From Ligilactobacillus ubinensis (lineage in GTDB: Bacteria > Bacillota > Bacilli > Lactobacillales > Lactobacillaceae): DNA of 64,000 nucleotides. The DNA lies in NCBI RefSeq assembly GCF_024160875.1, contig NZ_JAIULA010000001.1:1-64000 (forward strand), written 5' to 3'. A program made the position numbers and the translations under genes. Below, one piece after another: positions 45,761 through 54,471 of the stretch (its first letter is position 1; every line of letters begins with the position of its first letter). The notes under the pieces were generated by a model. It was not told where the DNA came from and did not search any database. It worked only from the letters and a program-made list of their open reading frames with translations.

Positions 45761-46030
45761 CTATTTAACAACGTATTTTCCATGGATCATATTCATGCCG
45801 CAACTCCACTCTACTTTGCCTTTTTCTTCAGGAGTAAACTCGAAGGTTACGGGTTCGTTTATTGGTAAGTCACGGCGTTCGTTGTTAAAAATAACCTGTT
45901 GTGTACACCCTACTTCGCTAACACGTGTGAAAGTAACTTTGGCTGGGACACCAGCCTTAAGTTTAAAGTTATTTGGTTTATATCCTCCATCGACTGTAAT
46001 TGAAACGTCATTTGATATTTTATTAAACAT
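45761..46030 (-). CDS. Stand-alone soluble cupredoxin-like protein
   Basis: The 89-residue protein starts at ATG 46030 (AGGA upstream; the TTG at 46036 is less likely). It is a cupredoxin fold with VTFTRVSEVGCTQQVIF and the C-terminal WSCGMNMIHGKYVVK. The Cys, the Met pair and His in CGMNMIHG are plausible copper ligands. It has no signal peptide, unlike most cupredoxins, so it may work in the cytoplasm as a chaperone in place of CopZ. Confidence 0.75.
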   Translation of the reverse strand: MFNKISNDVSITVDGGYKPNNFKLKAGVPAKVTFTRVSEVGCTQQVIFNNERRDLPINEPVTFEFTPEEKGKVEWSCGMNMIHGKYVVK

Positions 46031-46062
46031 ATGCAATTCCTACTTTCTTTTTTGAGTATAAT

Positions 46063-46434
46063 TTATTTTATAATTAATTTGCCATGAAACATATTCATAC
46101 CACAAGCATAGTTAAATTCACCAGTTTTACTTGTATCAATGGTAAAGGTAACATCTTTATTTTGTGGTAGTTCCTGATTAATTCCAAAATCAGGAAAAAC
46201 AACTTTTTCTAGACAGGTAGACGGATCTTTGCGGTTAAATGTAATTGTTGTTGGAATTCCCGCTTTTAAAGTTAGCACTGTTGGATTATAGCCTCCATTA
46301 ACAATGATGTTGGCATGTTGTTTATTATCAACAATAGTTGCTGTACCAGCATTTTCTGCATGCTTTCCAAAAAACCACCAGATGATAAAAGCAATAAGAA
46401 GAATCGCAACAATAAGAACGATAATTTTAATCAT
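46063..46434 (-). CDS. Membrane-anchored cupredoxin-like protein
   Basis: The 123-residue protein has one N-terminal helix (residues 2-22) and a cupredoxin domain (about 45-123) with ITFNRKDPSTCLEKVVFPD and the C-terminal NYACGMNMFHGKLIIK. Ligand candidates are Cys, two Met and His, as in its neighbour. The two proteins are paralogues, one anchored outside and one soluble. It is the first gene of the copper operon, directly behind a cop-box promoter. Confidence 0.8.
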   Translation of the reverse strand: MIKIIVLIVAILLIAFIIWWFFGKHAENAGTATIVDNKQHANIIVNGGYNPTVLTLKAGIPTTITFNRKDPSTCLEKVVFPDFGINQELPQNKDVTFTIDTSKTGEFNYACGMNMFHGKLIIK

Positions 46435-46477
46435 GATAAGCTCCTCCTCTTTTATTTAATTATTTTTTAACTACGTT

Positions 46478-46516
46478 TACAATTGTAATTCTAGTTCTTG
46501 AAAGAATATTTGTCAA
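46478..46516 (-). promoter_or_regulatory. Copper operon promoter with a cop box
   Basis: On the minus strand TTGACA (46516-46511) and TAGAAT (46093 side: 46493-46488) are 17 bases apart. The perfect cop box TACAATTGTA (46478-46487) follows immediately over the start point. This is the classical CopY operator position. No copY gene is present in the window. Confidence 0.8.
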
Positions 46517-46674
46517 TTAAGTTAAGTCATAGAAGAGTAAGTTGTTTTTGGTGTAGAGTTTTTATAAGGGCTTTCTATCAGCTTTTTATTACGACTGTTG
46601 AGTAAAATGAAATAATTGTATGCTCTAAAAAATATAGTTATGAACAATGTTTTTGAATAATTTAGAAAAAAATA

Positions 46675-46703
46675 TTGACAATCATCATTCTCTAGATTAG
46701 AAT
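46675..46703 (+). promoter_or_regulatory. Promoter of the tandem T-box leader
   Basis: TTGACA (46675-46680) and TAGAAT (46698-46703) are separated by exactly 17 bases and precede the first T-box. Confidence 0.7.
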
Positions 46704-46734
46704 ACTGTTAAACTTTTAAATAAATGATAACAAA

Positions 46735-46996
46735 CTTATGAGAAGAAGAGTAATTACAATAATCAATTTTAGAGAGTCTGAGACAGCTGAAAACAGATAT
46801 TGAGAGTTGTAATGAAGATGAGCTTCAAAAAAGAAATATTTGGTGAAAGCTAAATATTCGGTAGGAACCGATAACTTCCCGAGTATGATTGTACTGTTGA
46901 GACATTAATGTTTTTAGTTGATGTAAAAAAAGGGTGGTACCGCGATTATTTCGCCCCTTGCTTAGTCATTTTTTGATGAGCAAGGGGCTTTTTTGT
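46735..46996 (+). promoter_or_regulatory. T-box riboswitch 1, AUG (methionine) specifier
   Basis: Stem I begins GAAG and has AAGAGTAA opposite TGAAGATGA. The loop-E pair AGTA/GAA leads to G, then AUG at 46818-46820 followed by A. The T-box AGGGTGGTACCGCG lies at 46931-46944, and the terminator (GCCCCTTGCT / AGCAAGGGGC with T run) at 46953-46995. Confidence 0.8.
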
Positions 46997-47061
46997 GCTT
47001 ATAAATAAATTTATTGAGTAAAGTAGCAAAAAGTTTTACAATTTAATATTTCAAAATTAAA

Positions 47062-47335
47062 AAGAAGAGTAACTGTTAATTTCATTTACAGAGAGGCTAA
47101 ACTGGTGAAATAGCTAATGGAATTACGAGTGAAGATGGTCTTTTAGAAATAAGTTACTGTGAGCTATTTTAAGTAAGCAGTAGACAGGGGTTGCCTGTTA
47201 TAGCAATTAAGCCTTGAGTTAAAAACTTAGATCAAGGCTTATAGAGGGTTATTAAAGTGATTTAATAACTAAATTCGAGTGGTACGCGATAATTCGCCTC
47301 GTAGTCAATATAACTGACTATGAGGCATTTTTATA
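47062..47335 (+). promoter_or_regulatory. T-box riboswitch 2, AUG specifier, weakened T-box
   Basis: A second stem I (AGAGTAACTG opposite GAAGATGG) carries AUG at 47135-47137 after GAAG. The AG-rich distal loop AGAGAGGCTAAACTGGTGAA is clear. The T-box reads GAGTGGTACGCG (47277-47288), lacking one C of the usual GGTACCGCG, so antitermination may be altered. A terminator (GCCTCGTAGTCA / TGACTATGAGGC, T run) follows at 47296-47335. Confidence 0.72.
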
Positions 47336-47364
47336 TATAAATAAGTGAAAGCGGAGGATGAGTA

Positions 47365-48108
47365 GTGATACTTCAAATTAAGGATTTAAAGAAAAGTTTT
47401 AATGGAAATGAGGTCTTAAAGGGAATTAATTTTAAAATTGATAAAGGTGAAGTTGTGGTTATTATAGGACCTTCTGGTTCGGGTAAAACAACTTTGTTAA
47501 GAAACATTAATTTTTTAGAAAGTGCTGATTCAGGAATTATGAAATTTCAAGATGAAGAAATAAATTTAGTTAATCCAACAAAAAAAGAGAAACTATTAGT
47601 ACGCAGGCAAACCGCGATGGTTTTTCAAAATTATAACTTGTTTAAAAATAAAACAGCACTAGAAAATATTACGGAGGGACTTATTTTTGGACAAGGTATT
47701 AAGAAAGAACAAGCAGTTAATCTAGCAGAAATGGCATTAGATAAGGTGGGACTATTAGATAAAAAAGATTTTTATCCTTCTCAATTATCTGGAGGACAAC
47801 AGCAAAGGATAGGAATAGCACGGGCAACTGTTTTGAATCCTGCATTGGTATTATTTGATGAACCAACATCAGCGCTGGATCCTGAACTGGTAGGAACAGT
47901 TTTACAGGATATGAAACGATTAGCTGATGAAGGGCAAACAATGATCGTAGTTACACATCAGATGTCTTTTGCCAAAAATGTTGCAACTCGTGTAATTTTT
48001 TTTGATAAAGGGGAAATTATTGAAGAAGGAAAACCTAGTGAAATCTTTGAGCATCCTCAAAATATAAGAACTAAAGAATTTTTATCCGTTATTGCAGAGG
48101 ATTATTAG
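47365..48108 (+). CDS. Polar amino acid ABC transporter ATPase
   Basis: The 247-residue ATPase has Walker [21 protein letters not shown], the Q-loop [18 protein letters not shown], signature [14 protein letters not shown], Walker [16 protein letters not shown] and the H-loop MIVVTHQM; all are typical of the PAAT (GlnQ/TcyN) group. GTG at 47365 follows GGAGGATG. The tandem methionine-type T-boxes upstream and the ATC hydrolase downstream point to a sulfur amino acid or a related compound. Confidence 0.9.
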   Translation: MILQIKDLKKSFNGNEVLKGINFKIDKGEVVVIIGPSGSGKTTLLRNINFLESADSGIMKFQDEEINLVNPTKKEKLLVRRQTAMVFQNYNLFKNKTALENITEGLIFGQGIKKEQAVNLAEMALDKVGLLDKKDFYPSQLSGGQQQRIGIARATVLNPALVLFDEPTSALDPELVGTVLQDMKRLADEGQTMIVVTHQMSFAKNVATRVIFFDKGEIIEEGKPSEIFEHPQNIRTKEFLSVIAEDY

Positions 48109-48121
48109 AGGAGTGAAAAAA

Positions 48122-48793
48122 GTGAAAGAATTAAAAATTATCGAAACTTTATTGAAAGGATTGCCAAATACATTAATTCTGATTGTTGGATCATTTGTTT
48201 TTGCCACATTAGTTGGTGTATTGATAGCATGGCTATATTTGAGAAAGCACAAGGGTTTTCAAGCAATTGCTAAAATCTATCTAGGAATTAGTAGAGGAAC
48301 ACCACCTTTATTAATGTTGTTAGTTGCCTATTATGGATTACCAAAATTATTAGAAGTGGTTGGAATAAATATTAATGATTGGTCAAAGATGTTTTTTGCG
48401 ATTGCAGGGCTTTCAATTGGTTGGGGAGCATATTTAGCAGAAGCCTTTAGATCTGCATATTTAGCGGTTGATAAAGGTCAACATGAAGCTGGTTTAGCAA
48501 TCGGATTAAGTAATCGGCATATCTTTTTGCACATAATGATGCCGCAAACGATGTTGATAGCATTACCTAATATTGAAAATCTTTTAATTGGATTGATAAA
48601 GGCAACATCTTTAGTATATGTGATTGGTATTACAGATATGTATAACGTAGCTACTGATTTATCGAATATAAACCAAGGTGTATATCAATTGAGTATTTTT
48701 GTCACATTGGCATTAATTTATTGGTTTATAGTGCTAATCGTAGAATTTATCTTTAGGTTATTTCGAAATCATTTTAAGTATGTGACGGTCTAG
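48122..48793 (+). CDS. Amino acid ABC transporter permease 1
   Basis: The 223-residue permease has about five helices and the HisM/GlnP-type loop EAFRSAYLAVDKGQHEAGLAIGL (EAA motif; given only in part here: KGQHEAGLAIGLS). GTG at 48122 follows AGAGGAG and is preferred over the frame start at 48092, which overlaps the ATPase. It pairs with the next permease to form a heterodimer. Confidence 0.87.
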   Translation: MKELKIIETLLKGLPNTLILIVGSFVFATLVGVLIAWLYLRKHKGFQAIAKIYLGISRGTPPLLMLLVAYYGLPKLLEVVGININDWSKMFFAIAGLSIGWGAYLAEAFRSAYLAVDKGQHEAGLAIGLSNRHIFLHIMMPQTMLIALPNIENLLIGLIKATSLVYVIGITDMYNVATDLSNINQGVYQLSIFVTLALIYWFIVLIVEFIFRLFRNHFKYVTV

Positions 48794-48811
48794 AAAAGGA
48801 GGTGAGAAATT

Positions 48812-49510
48812 TTGTTTGATATGAAGTTTGCTGTTTCAGCTTTTCCACAAATATTGACTGCCTTAAAGGTAACTGTCTATTTATCGGTTATAGCAGTATT
48901 AATAGGGACTATTCTAGCTGTATTGATTGTAATTATCAGAGAGAAAAAAATTATTGTTTTAAATCAAATTGCTGCTTTTTTAGTTTCATTTATAAGAGGA
49001 ACACCAGTCATTGTTCAAATGTATGTTGTTTATTATGGACTTCCTCAGTTACTATTGATTCTTAAATCTAATGGATTCGATGTGAATCCAAATGGTCTTT
49101 CAGCGCTAGCAATTGCAATAACAGCTTATGCATTAAATGCAATGGCAAACTTATCTGAGAGTATCAAATCTGCTTATCATTCAGTGGATTATAGGCAATA
49201 TGAAGCTGCTGTATCTGTAGGTATGACTCCGTTTCGAGCAATGATTCGGATAGTTATCCCGCAGTTAATAGCAAATTTAATTCCTAATTATGCCAATTTT
49301 TTTATAGATTTAACTAAGGATACATCTTTAGTATACAATATCGGCATTATTGAAATAATGGCTAAAGCAAATATTATATCATCGATAGGATTTAAATATT
49401 TAGAAACATATCTAGATGCATTAATCATATACGTTGTCATTTGTTGGGTTTTTGCTAGAATATTTAGATTTAGTGAAGTAATAGTTAGAAAAAAAGTATT
49501 TCAAAATTAA
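48812..49510 (+). CDS. Amino acid ABC transporter permease 2
   Basis: The 232-residue permease begins at TTG 48812 with AAAGGAGGTG upstream (ATG at 48821 is the alternative). The EAA loop is YRQYEAAVSVGMTPFRAM, and FIRGTPVIVQMYVVYYGLP is the usual PAAT N-terminal motif. It forms the membrane channel with permease 1. Confidence 0.88.
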   Translation: MFDMKFAVSAFPQILTALKVTVYLSVIAVLIGTILAVLIVIIREKKIIVLNQIAAFLVSFIRGTPVIVQMYVVYYGLPQLLLILKSNGFDVNPNGLSALAIAITAYALNAMANLSESIKSAYHSVDYRQYEAAVSVGMTPFRAMIRIVIPQLIANLIPNYANFFIDLTKDTSLVYNIGIIEIMAKANIISSIGFKYLETYLDALIIYVVICWVFARIFRFSEVIVRKKVFQN

Positions 49511-49531
49511 TAATCAAAAGGGAGTTTTTTT

Positions 49532-50392
49532 ATGTATAAAAAACTAGTTAAAGCAATCGTTTTATCAACAACTATAGCTATTGGAACTATTTCTGCCTTT
49601 AGCTTTCATGATGACATTGTGCAAGCAGCTAAGGTTACAACAATTAATGTTGCTGCACCAAGCAATACACGACCATATAATTATGCTAAAGGATCAGGAA
49701 TTGGTGGTTATTATGGTGAGTTGCTCAAAAAGATTGATAAGGATCTTTCGCAATACAAATTTAAATATTCTACTACTTCGCAAAACTCGGTTTTTGTTGG
49801 ATTACAATCGGGGAAATATGATTTAGCAGCTTCAAATTGGTGGTATTCAAAGGAGAGGTTTAAAAATTATCTACATACAAGAGCTACAGGATTGGATGAT
49901 TTACGATTAATATCTAAAAAAGGTACAAAAAAGGCAAATTCTTTGAGAGAAGTTGCTGATCGAAACTTGAAGCTATCTCCTATTTCAACAGATGATGCGC
50001 GATATAGTATAGTTCAAACATACAACGAAAATAATCCTAAGCATAAGGTATCTTTGCAAGGGATTGGGGATCAATCTGCTGGAGATGCAGTTAAGCAAAT
50101 TATCGAAGGAAAATATAACGTGTTGATTTATCCGTATGCTATTTATAAAGAAATTGCAAATACATCTGAAGGTAAAAAAATTCAGGTTTCAAAATCAATT
50201 GGCTTAGAGGCTAGTTATTTTCTTTTGAATAAGAGTAGCAAAAATAAGAAGTTGGTTACGGCACTTAATAAGGAACTAAAGAAGCTTTATAAAAATGGAT
50301 ATTTAGAAAAACTAACTAAAAAGTATCTATATGAAGATACCTTCAAATTATCTAATGCAGATAAAGTATTTAATGCTGATCCATCAAAATAA
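49532..50392 (+). CDS. Amino acid ABC transporter substrate-binding protein without lipobox
   Basis: The 286-residue SBP_bac_3 protein has an N-terminal signal sequence (residues 1-33) ending FHDDIVQAAK. No cysteine is present, so it cannot be lipid-modified. Type-I cleavage after QAA is likely. The mature part has SVFVGLQSGKYDLAAS and SPISTDDARYSIVQTYN, typical of PAAT binding proteins. How it stays at the cell surface is not evident. The ligand is predicted from regulation only (methionine or cysteine-like). Confidence 0.85.
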   Translation: MYKKLVKAIVLSTTIAIGTISAFSFHDDIVQAAKVTTINVAAPSNTRPYNYAKGSGIGGYYGELLKKIDKDLSQYKFKYSTTSQNSVFVGLQSGKYDLAASNWWYSKERFKNYLHTRATGLDDLRLISKKGTKKANSLREVADRNLKLSPISTDDARYSIVQTYNENNPKHKVSLQGIGDQSAGDAVKQIIEGKYNVLIYPYAIYKEIANTSEGKKIQVSKSIGLEASYFLLNKSSKNKKLVTALNKELKKLYKNGYLEKLTKKYLYEDTFKLSNADKVFNADPSK

Positions 50393-50404
50393 AGAGGTGA
50401 TTGT

Positions 50405-50926
50405 ATGATTGGTGACGGTAAAACGGGTGAAATAGATGAAATTAAAAAAACTAATAAGCCAACATTGAATGATGAAGTTACAAATGCATTAAGAGATATA
50501 ACAGAAAAAAGAGCTAGCACATTAACATATATGCTTGATAAAGCTAGCGAAGATGATGTATTCGCAAAAGCCGCAGTACGCCAGTATGGGATAGATAATG
50601 GTAAAGATTTAAGAGAAAGTTTACAAAATCCTGATGATTTGCAAGAATTTGCAGAAAAGTTTACAGGTGGTTTAGAGTCTAATGTATATGAAATGGAAAC
50701 AATTAAAGCGACAGAAAACGAATTTGAACTTCATTTCCATTATTGTCCTTATGTAAATAGATGGCTTAGAATGAAGAAAAGCTCTGAGGAGATGTCACGA
50801 TTATGTGATATTTGTATGGAAGGGGATAAAGCAGTTACAGAGAATTTTTCAAACTTGCAATTTGAATTGGGCGAAACAATAGCTAAAGGTGGTAACTATT
50901 GTAAAATTAGATATGTCAAAAACTAA
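50405..50926 (+). CDS. L-2-amino-thiazoline-4-carboxylate (ATC) hydrolase family protein
   Basis: The 173-residue protein shows the ATC-hydrolase pattern: FHYCPYVNRWLRM, then MSRLCDICMEGDKAV and GETIAKGGNYCKIRY, with three conserved cysteine positions. ATC hydrolase opens the thiazoline ring to make N-carbamoyl-cysteine, on the way to cysteine. AGAGGTGA precedes the ATG, 12 bases after the binding-protein stop, so it is in the transporter operon. This suggests import and use of a thiazoline or related sulfur compound. Family members with other roles cannot be excluded. Confidence 0.75.
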   Translation: MIGDGKTGEIDEIKKTNKPTLNDEVTNALRDITEKRASTLTYMLDKASEDDVFAKAAVRQYGIDNGKDLRESLQNPDDLQEFAEKFTGGLESNVYEMETIKATENEFELHFHYCPYVNRWLRMKKSSEEMSRLCDICMEGDKAVTENFSNLQFELGETIAKGGNYCKIRYVKN

Positions 50927-51069
50927 CGAGTGGAAAAACATATGTATGTAACCTTGATTTAAAGGGTATTTTTTCCATAAATTAGTGCTTCTTAGAAAAT
51001 AAAGATAAGTATTTTGCTGTTTATTATTGTTTTTTAATCAAAATTCGGTTAGAATTAAGCCAGCAATAT

Positions 51070-51306
51070 ATGAAGGACACGTGCTATTGATTATTTTTCG
51101 AAGCGAGGTCAGAGTTTGGTGTAAGCTGGCTGAAAAAGTTTTTAGTATACTACCTTCTTGTGTGTTTTGATTAGCAATTTTAAATTGTGAAATGAACGCC
51201 GGTGAAGCCGTTATCGAGTGAAGAGTGTTTTGTCTATTCAGGACAAATAAACTTGGGTGGTACCACGCTTAAGGGCGTCCCTAGATTAGTCTAGGGGCGC
51301 CTTTTT
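51070..51306 (+). promoter_or_regulatory. T-box riboswitch 3, probable threonine specificity
   Basis: GAAGG (51072) pairs with CCTTC (51153-51157) at the base of stem I. The internal loop reads AGTATACTACC; ACU (51149-51151) followed by A is the best specifier, hence threonine, though the register is less clear than in the other T-boxes. The T-box GGGTGGTACCACG lies at 51255-51267 and the terminator (GGGCGTCCCTAGA / TCTAGGGGCGCC) at 51273-51305. Confidence 0.78.
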
Positions 51307-51340
51307 ATATTGTCAGTAAGGGAAAAGGGAGCTATTTTGT

Positions 51341-52714
51341 ATGACAGAGAAACAAGAGTTAAATCGTGACTTATCTTCGCGGCAAATGCAGATGATTGCA
51401 CTTGGTGGAACTATTGGTGTTGGATTATTTATGGGATCCGCAGCTACAATTAAATGGACTGGTCCTTCTGTATTATTAGCATATGCATTAGCTGGGTTAG
51501 TATTATATATTGTAATGCGAGCTCTAGGAGAAATGCTTTATCTTGATCCTTCGACGGGCTCTTTCGCTAAATATGCAACGGAGTATATTCATCCGTTAGC
51601 GGGTTATTTAACAGCATGGAGCAATGTTTTTCAATATTTAGTTGTTGGCATTAGTGAAGTTATTGCAGTTGGGCAATATTTAAATTATTGGTGGCCTAAT
51701 TTACCTGGCTGGATTTCGGGAACTGTTGTAGTGGTAACATTATGTATTGCAAATCTAATTTCAGTTAAGGCTTATGGTGAATTGGAATTCTGGTTTGCAT
51801 TGATAAAAGTGTTAACAATCATCTTTATGCTAATATTAGGAGCAATGGTTATTTTACTTGGATTAGGAAACAATTGGCATCCACTTGGTTTTTCAAATTT
51901 GTGGTCGCATGGCGGCTTTTTCACAGGTGGTTTTAAGGGCTTTATTTTTGCTCTTTCAATTGTTATTGCTTCTTATCAAGGCATTGAGGTTATTGGAATA
52001 ACTGCCGGAGAAGCAAAAAATCCCCAAGTAACAGTGGTAAAATCAATTAAGTCGATTGTTGCTCGGATTTTACTTTTTTATATTGGTTCAATTTTTATTA
52101 TTGTAACAATTTATCCTTGGAATCAATTAGCAAAAGTGGGCTCACCTTTTGTTGAAACTTTTTCTCGAGTGGGGATTACTGCAGCCGCAGCTATTATTAA
52201 TTTTGTTCTTGTCACAGCGGCAATGTCTGGATGTAATTCAGGTATTTTCAGCTCCAGTAGAATGTTATACACATTAGGGTTAAAAGGAGAAATCAGCAGA
52301 AAATTTACAAGGCTTTCACGTCAAGGGGTGCCGCTGTTGCCAGTTTTAACAATTTCAATTGGAATTCTTATTGGAATGATTTTAAATGAAGTTTTACCAC
52401 ATTTGATAAAAGGCAGCTCGAATGTTTTTGTGTTAGTTTATAGTTCCAGTGTTTTACCAGGAATGGTTCCATGGTTTGTAATCCTATTTAGTCAGTTGAA
52501 GTTTCGAAAAATTAATAAAGATAAGCTAGGTAATCATCCATTTAAGTTACCTTTATATCCAATTAGTAGTTATTTTGCAATTATTGCATTAGTGATAACA
52601 TTGATTTTTATGTTTTTTAATCCAGAAACAAGAGTATCAGTTTTTGTAGGTGTTATCTTCTTAGCTATTATGTCATTAATTTTCTTCATCACGCGACCAG
52701 ATAAAAATAAATAA
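51341..52714 (+). CDS. APC-family amino acid permease, probably threonine/serine
   Basis: The 457-residue permease has twelve helices and the AAT-family opening LSSRQMQMIALGGTIGVGLFMGSA. QGIEVIGITAGEAKNP and SGCNSGIFSSSRMLYTLG are conserved parts of the YbxG/proline-specific permease group. A T-box with a probable ACU specifier controls it, supporting threonine as substrate; YbxG of Bacillus is a Ser/Thr transporter. It is a single-gene unit. Confidence 0.87.
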   Translation: MTEKQELNRDLSSRQMQMIALGGTIGVGLFMGSAATIKWTGPSVLLAYALAGLVLYIVMRALGEMLYLDPSTGSFAKYATEYIHPLAGYLTAWSNVFQYLVVGISEVIAVGQYLNYWWPNLPGWISGTVVVVTLCIANLISVKAYGELEFWFALIKVLTIIFMLILGAMVILLGLGNNWHPLGFSNLWSHGGFFTGGFKGFIFALSIVIASYQGIEVIGITAGEAKNPQVTVVKSIKSIVARILLFYIGSIFIIVTIYPWNQLAKVGSPFVETFSRVGITAAAAIINFVLVTAAMSGCNSGIFSSSRMLYTLGLKGEISRKFTRLSRQGVPLLPVLTISIGILIGMILNEVLPHLIKGSSNVFVLVYSSSVLPGMVPWFVILFSQLKFRKINKDKLGNHPFKLPLYPISSYFAIIALVITLIFMFFNPETRVSVFVGVIFLAIMSLIFFITRPDKNK

Positions 52715-52748
52715 CTAATGTATTATAGGATTTAAAGACTCATACTAT

Positions 52749-52792
52749 AAAAATTATCCGGCATTGTAAAATGTTATAGGATAATTTTTTAG
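52749..52792 (+). terminator. Terminator after the permease
   Basis: AAAAATTATCC and GGATAATTTTTT pair around a loop of about 19 bases. Confidence 0.65.
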
Positions 52793-52921
52793 TTTATAGG
52801 ATTGTAGAAAAAAGCAAAAATCAAGTACCAATAAAGTTTTTAGAAGGTTAAACTATACACTGTGTCAACTTTATACTAGAATTATCCTAAGTGTAGATAA
52901 AATACAATACGAGGTAATGAA

Positions 52922-53584
52922 ATGAAAAAAAAGTTAGTCGGGGTACTACTATTTTTGATGATGGTAGTAGGGCTTTGTTTAATATTTAATCAGCAAATTA
53001 GTGATTTTTTGGTTAAGCAAATGACTACCACCGAAATGCATAAAAAAATAACGTCAAAGACTAAAAAAGGAACATTTGATTTTTCAAAGTTAAAAGAAGC
53101 AACGATGAAAAGTGTTTTAAAGGCTAGATTTATTGACAGTAAGAATGGCGTAATTGGAAAGATTGCTGTACCAGCAGTTAATTTAAAGTTGCCAATTTAT
53201 TACGGAATAAGTAATGATAACTTGCTTCGTGGTGCAGGAACTATGAAAAAGGATCAAAAGATGGGCAAAGGAAACTATACATTGGCTGGTCATCATATGA
53301 ATAATCCTAATATTTTATTTTCACCACTAGCTAAGGCAAAAGTCGGCGAAAAAGTATATTTAACAAACGGAAAAAAAGTATATGTATATAAATTAAATGT
53401 TAAACGTAGGATTACTAAATATCAGGTAGAAGTTATTAATGATGTACCAAATAAAAAAATGATTACTTTAATCACATGTGATCCTGTAAAAGGGGTAGCA
53501 CATACTCCGTATAGGATTTTACTACAAGGAAACTTAGTAAAGGTTGAAACAGCAACGACTAAAAATACAAAAGTCTTTGAATAA
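52922..53584 (+). CDS. srtA: Class A sortase
   Basis: The 220-residue transpeptidase has an N-terminal signal anchor (residues 4-24) and the sortase domain. The catalytic residues are H124 in TLAGHHM, C186 in TLITCDP and R198 in TPYRILL. It joins LPxTG-like proteins to the cell wall. The gene stands alone, as housekeeping srtA commonly does. Length and motifs fit class A. Confidence 0.92.
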   Translation: MKKKLVGVLLFLMMVVGLCLIFNQQISDFLVKQMTTTEMHKKITSKTKKGTFDFSKLKEATMKSVLKARFIDSKNGVIGKIAVPAVNLKLPIYYGISNDNLLRGAGTMKKDQKMGKGNYTLAGHHMNNPNILFSPLAKAKVGEKVYLTNGKKVYVYKLNVKRRITKYQVEVINDVPNKKMITLITCDPVKGVAHTPYRILLQGNLVKVETATTKNTKVFE

Positions 53585-53669
53585 ATAAAGGTTTATTTTG
53601 TCCACTGAATATTTGATGTCAAAATGGATACCAATAATATCCACAAATAGTAAAGATAGGCTACTTTAA

Positions 53670-54284
53670 AGTATTTTGAGAAATTAAAGATAGTTGTTAT
53701 GAATTGCAACAACATAAAACTCAAGTTAGCAGTAAAAATAGCTTAGACCCATATCAAACAAATCAGGGAAACATTTAGAAATTCAAAAGCATATAAAATA
53801 GTAAATGCTTTTCTTTGAATTAGAGGAGAAATTGTGTAGTCAAATTTCTGAATTAACAAAAAATCATCATTTTTTATTTGATAACTACTGTTTACAAAGC
53901 GTTTTTCCAAACTAAAAAAATCCTTGTGTTTTATTAAATAAAAGATATATATAGTCAAACAAAGCATACAACCAAAAAAGAAAATGAGTAACACATCCAT
54001 TAATAGACCGTGAACAGGAAATGTTAAAAGCAACATGATTGCTGGAACCATGTTCACAATAATTATTGGCAATAGTAGTTTCATTGGATTATACAATTTT
54101 TTTGCTGACTTATATAATTTTAATGAAACTGTTGTAGATTCCTTTGTAGCAGAAATATTATTATTCGTTTTGTATGTATTTAAAAAATGATAGTACAAAT
54201 AATGGAAATGATTAGTAACAATAGGTCTAATTGATTAATGTTCAATAAAAACATCTCCTATTTTATTTATTCAGTATACCAAAT
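53670..54284 (-). repeat. Duplicated segment, copy 2 (inverted relative to 32372-33050)
   Basis: The minus strand repeats the promoter-like stretch, membrane-protein gene and downstream bases of 32372-33050 with few differences, apart from one 73-base deletion. Confidence 0.8.
53743..54243 (-). pseudogene. Second copy of the four-helix membrane protein, broken by a 73-base deletion
   Basis: The original TTG start (with AGGAG) is present near 54243 and reads the same first 20 residues as the copy at 32408. Then a 73-base segment is missing exactly between the two ATCATTTTTT direct repeats seen in copy 1 (32462 and 32535). The frame shifts and meets TAA at once. The remaining 151-codon frame (54198-53743) begins at an internal ATG and lacks the first helix. 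It may be dead, or could express a three-helix product if that ATG is used. Confidence 0.7.
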
Positions 54285-54348
54285 AAAATATGTCTATTTA
54301 GGACTAGCTATAATAAATAGAACTGTATAAAACTCTGTTGTATGCTAT

Positions 54349-54470
54349 TTTTCATGCAATACAAAGTAACATGGGCAATTCCCTAACATTCTGGCAAGCT
54401 ATCTCTTTGTGAGACCAGCTATGCCAGTTTTTTTGCCTAATAACTTATAAGCCTCTTTGTAAATCCTAAG
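54349..54470 (-). pseudogene. Serine recombinase 3' remnant 1
   Basis: The minus strand carries stretches such as CTCACAAAGAGATAG and TTGCCAGAATGTTAGG that align with the end of the intact recombinase gene at 32200-32340 (CTCACGAAGAGACAG, TTGCCAGAATGTTGGG). Several indels break the frame and the catalytic part is gone. It lies directly upstream of the broken membrane-protein copy, as in the intact pair. Confidence 0.65.
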
Positions 54471-54471
54471 A

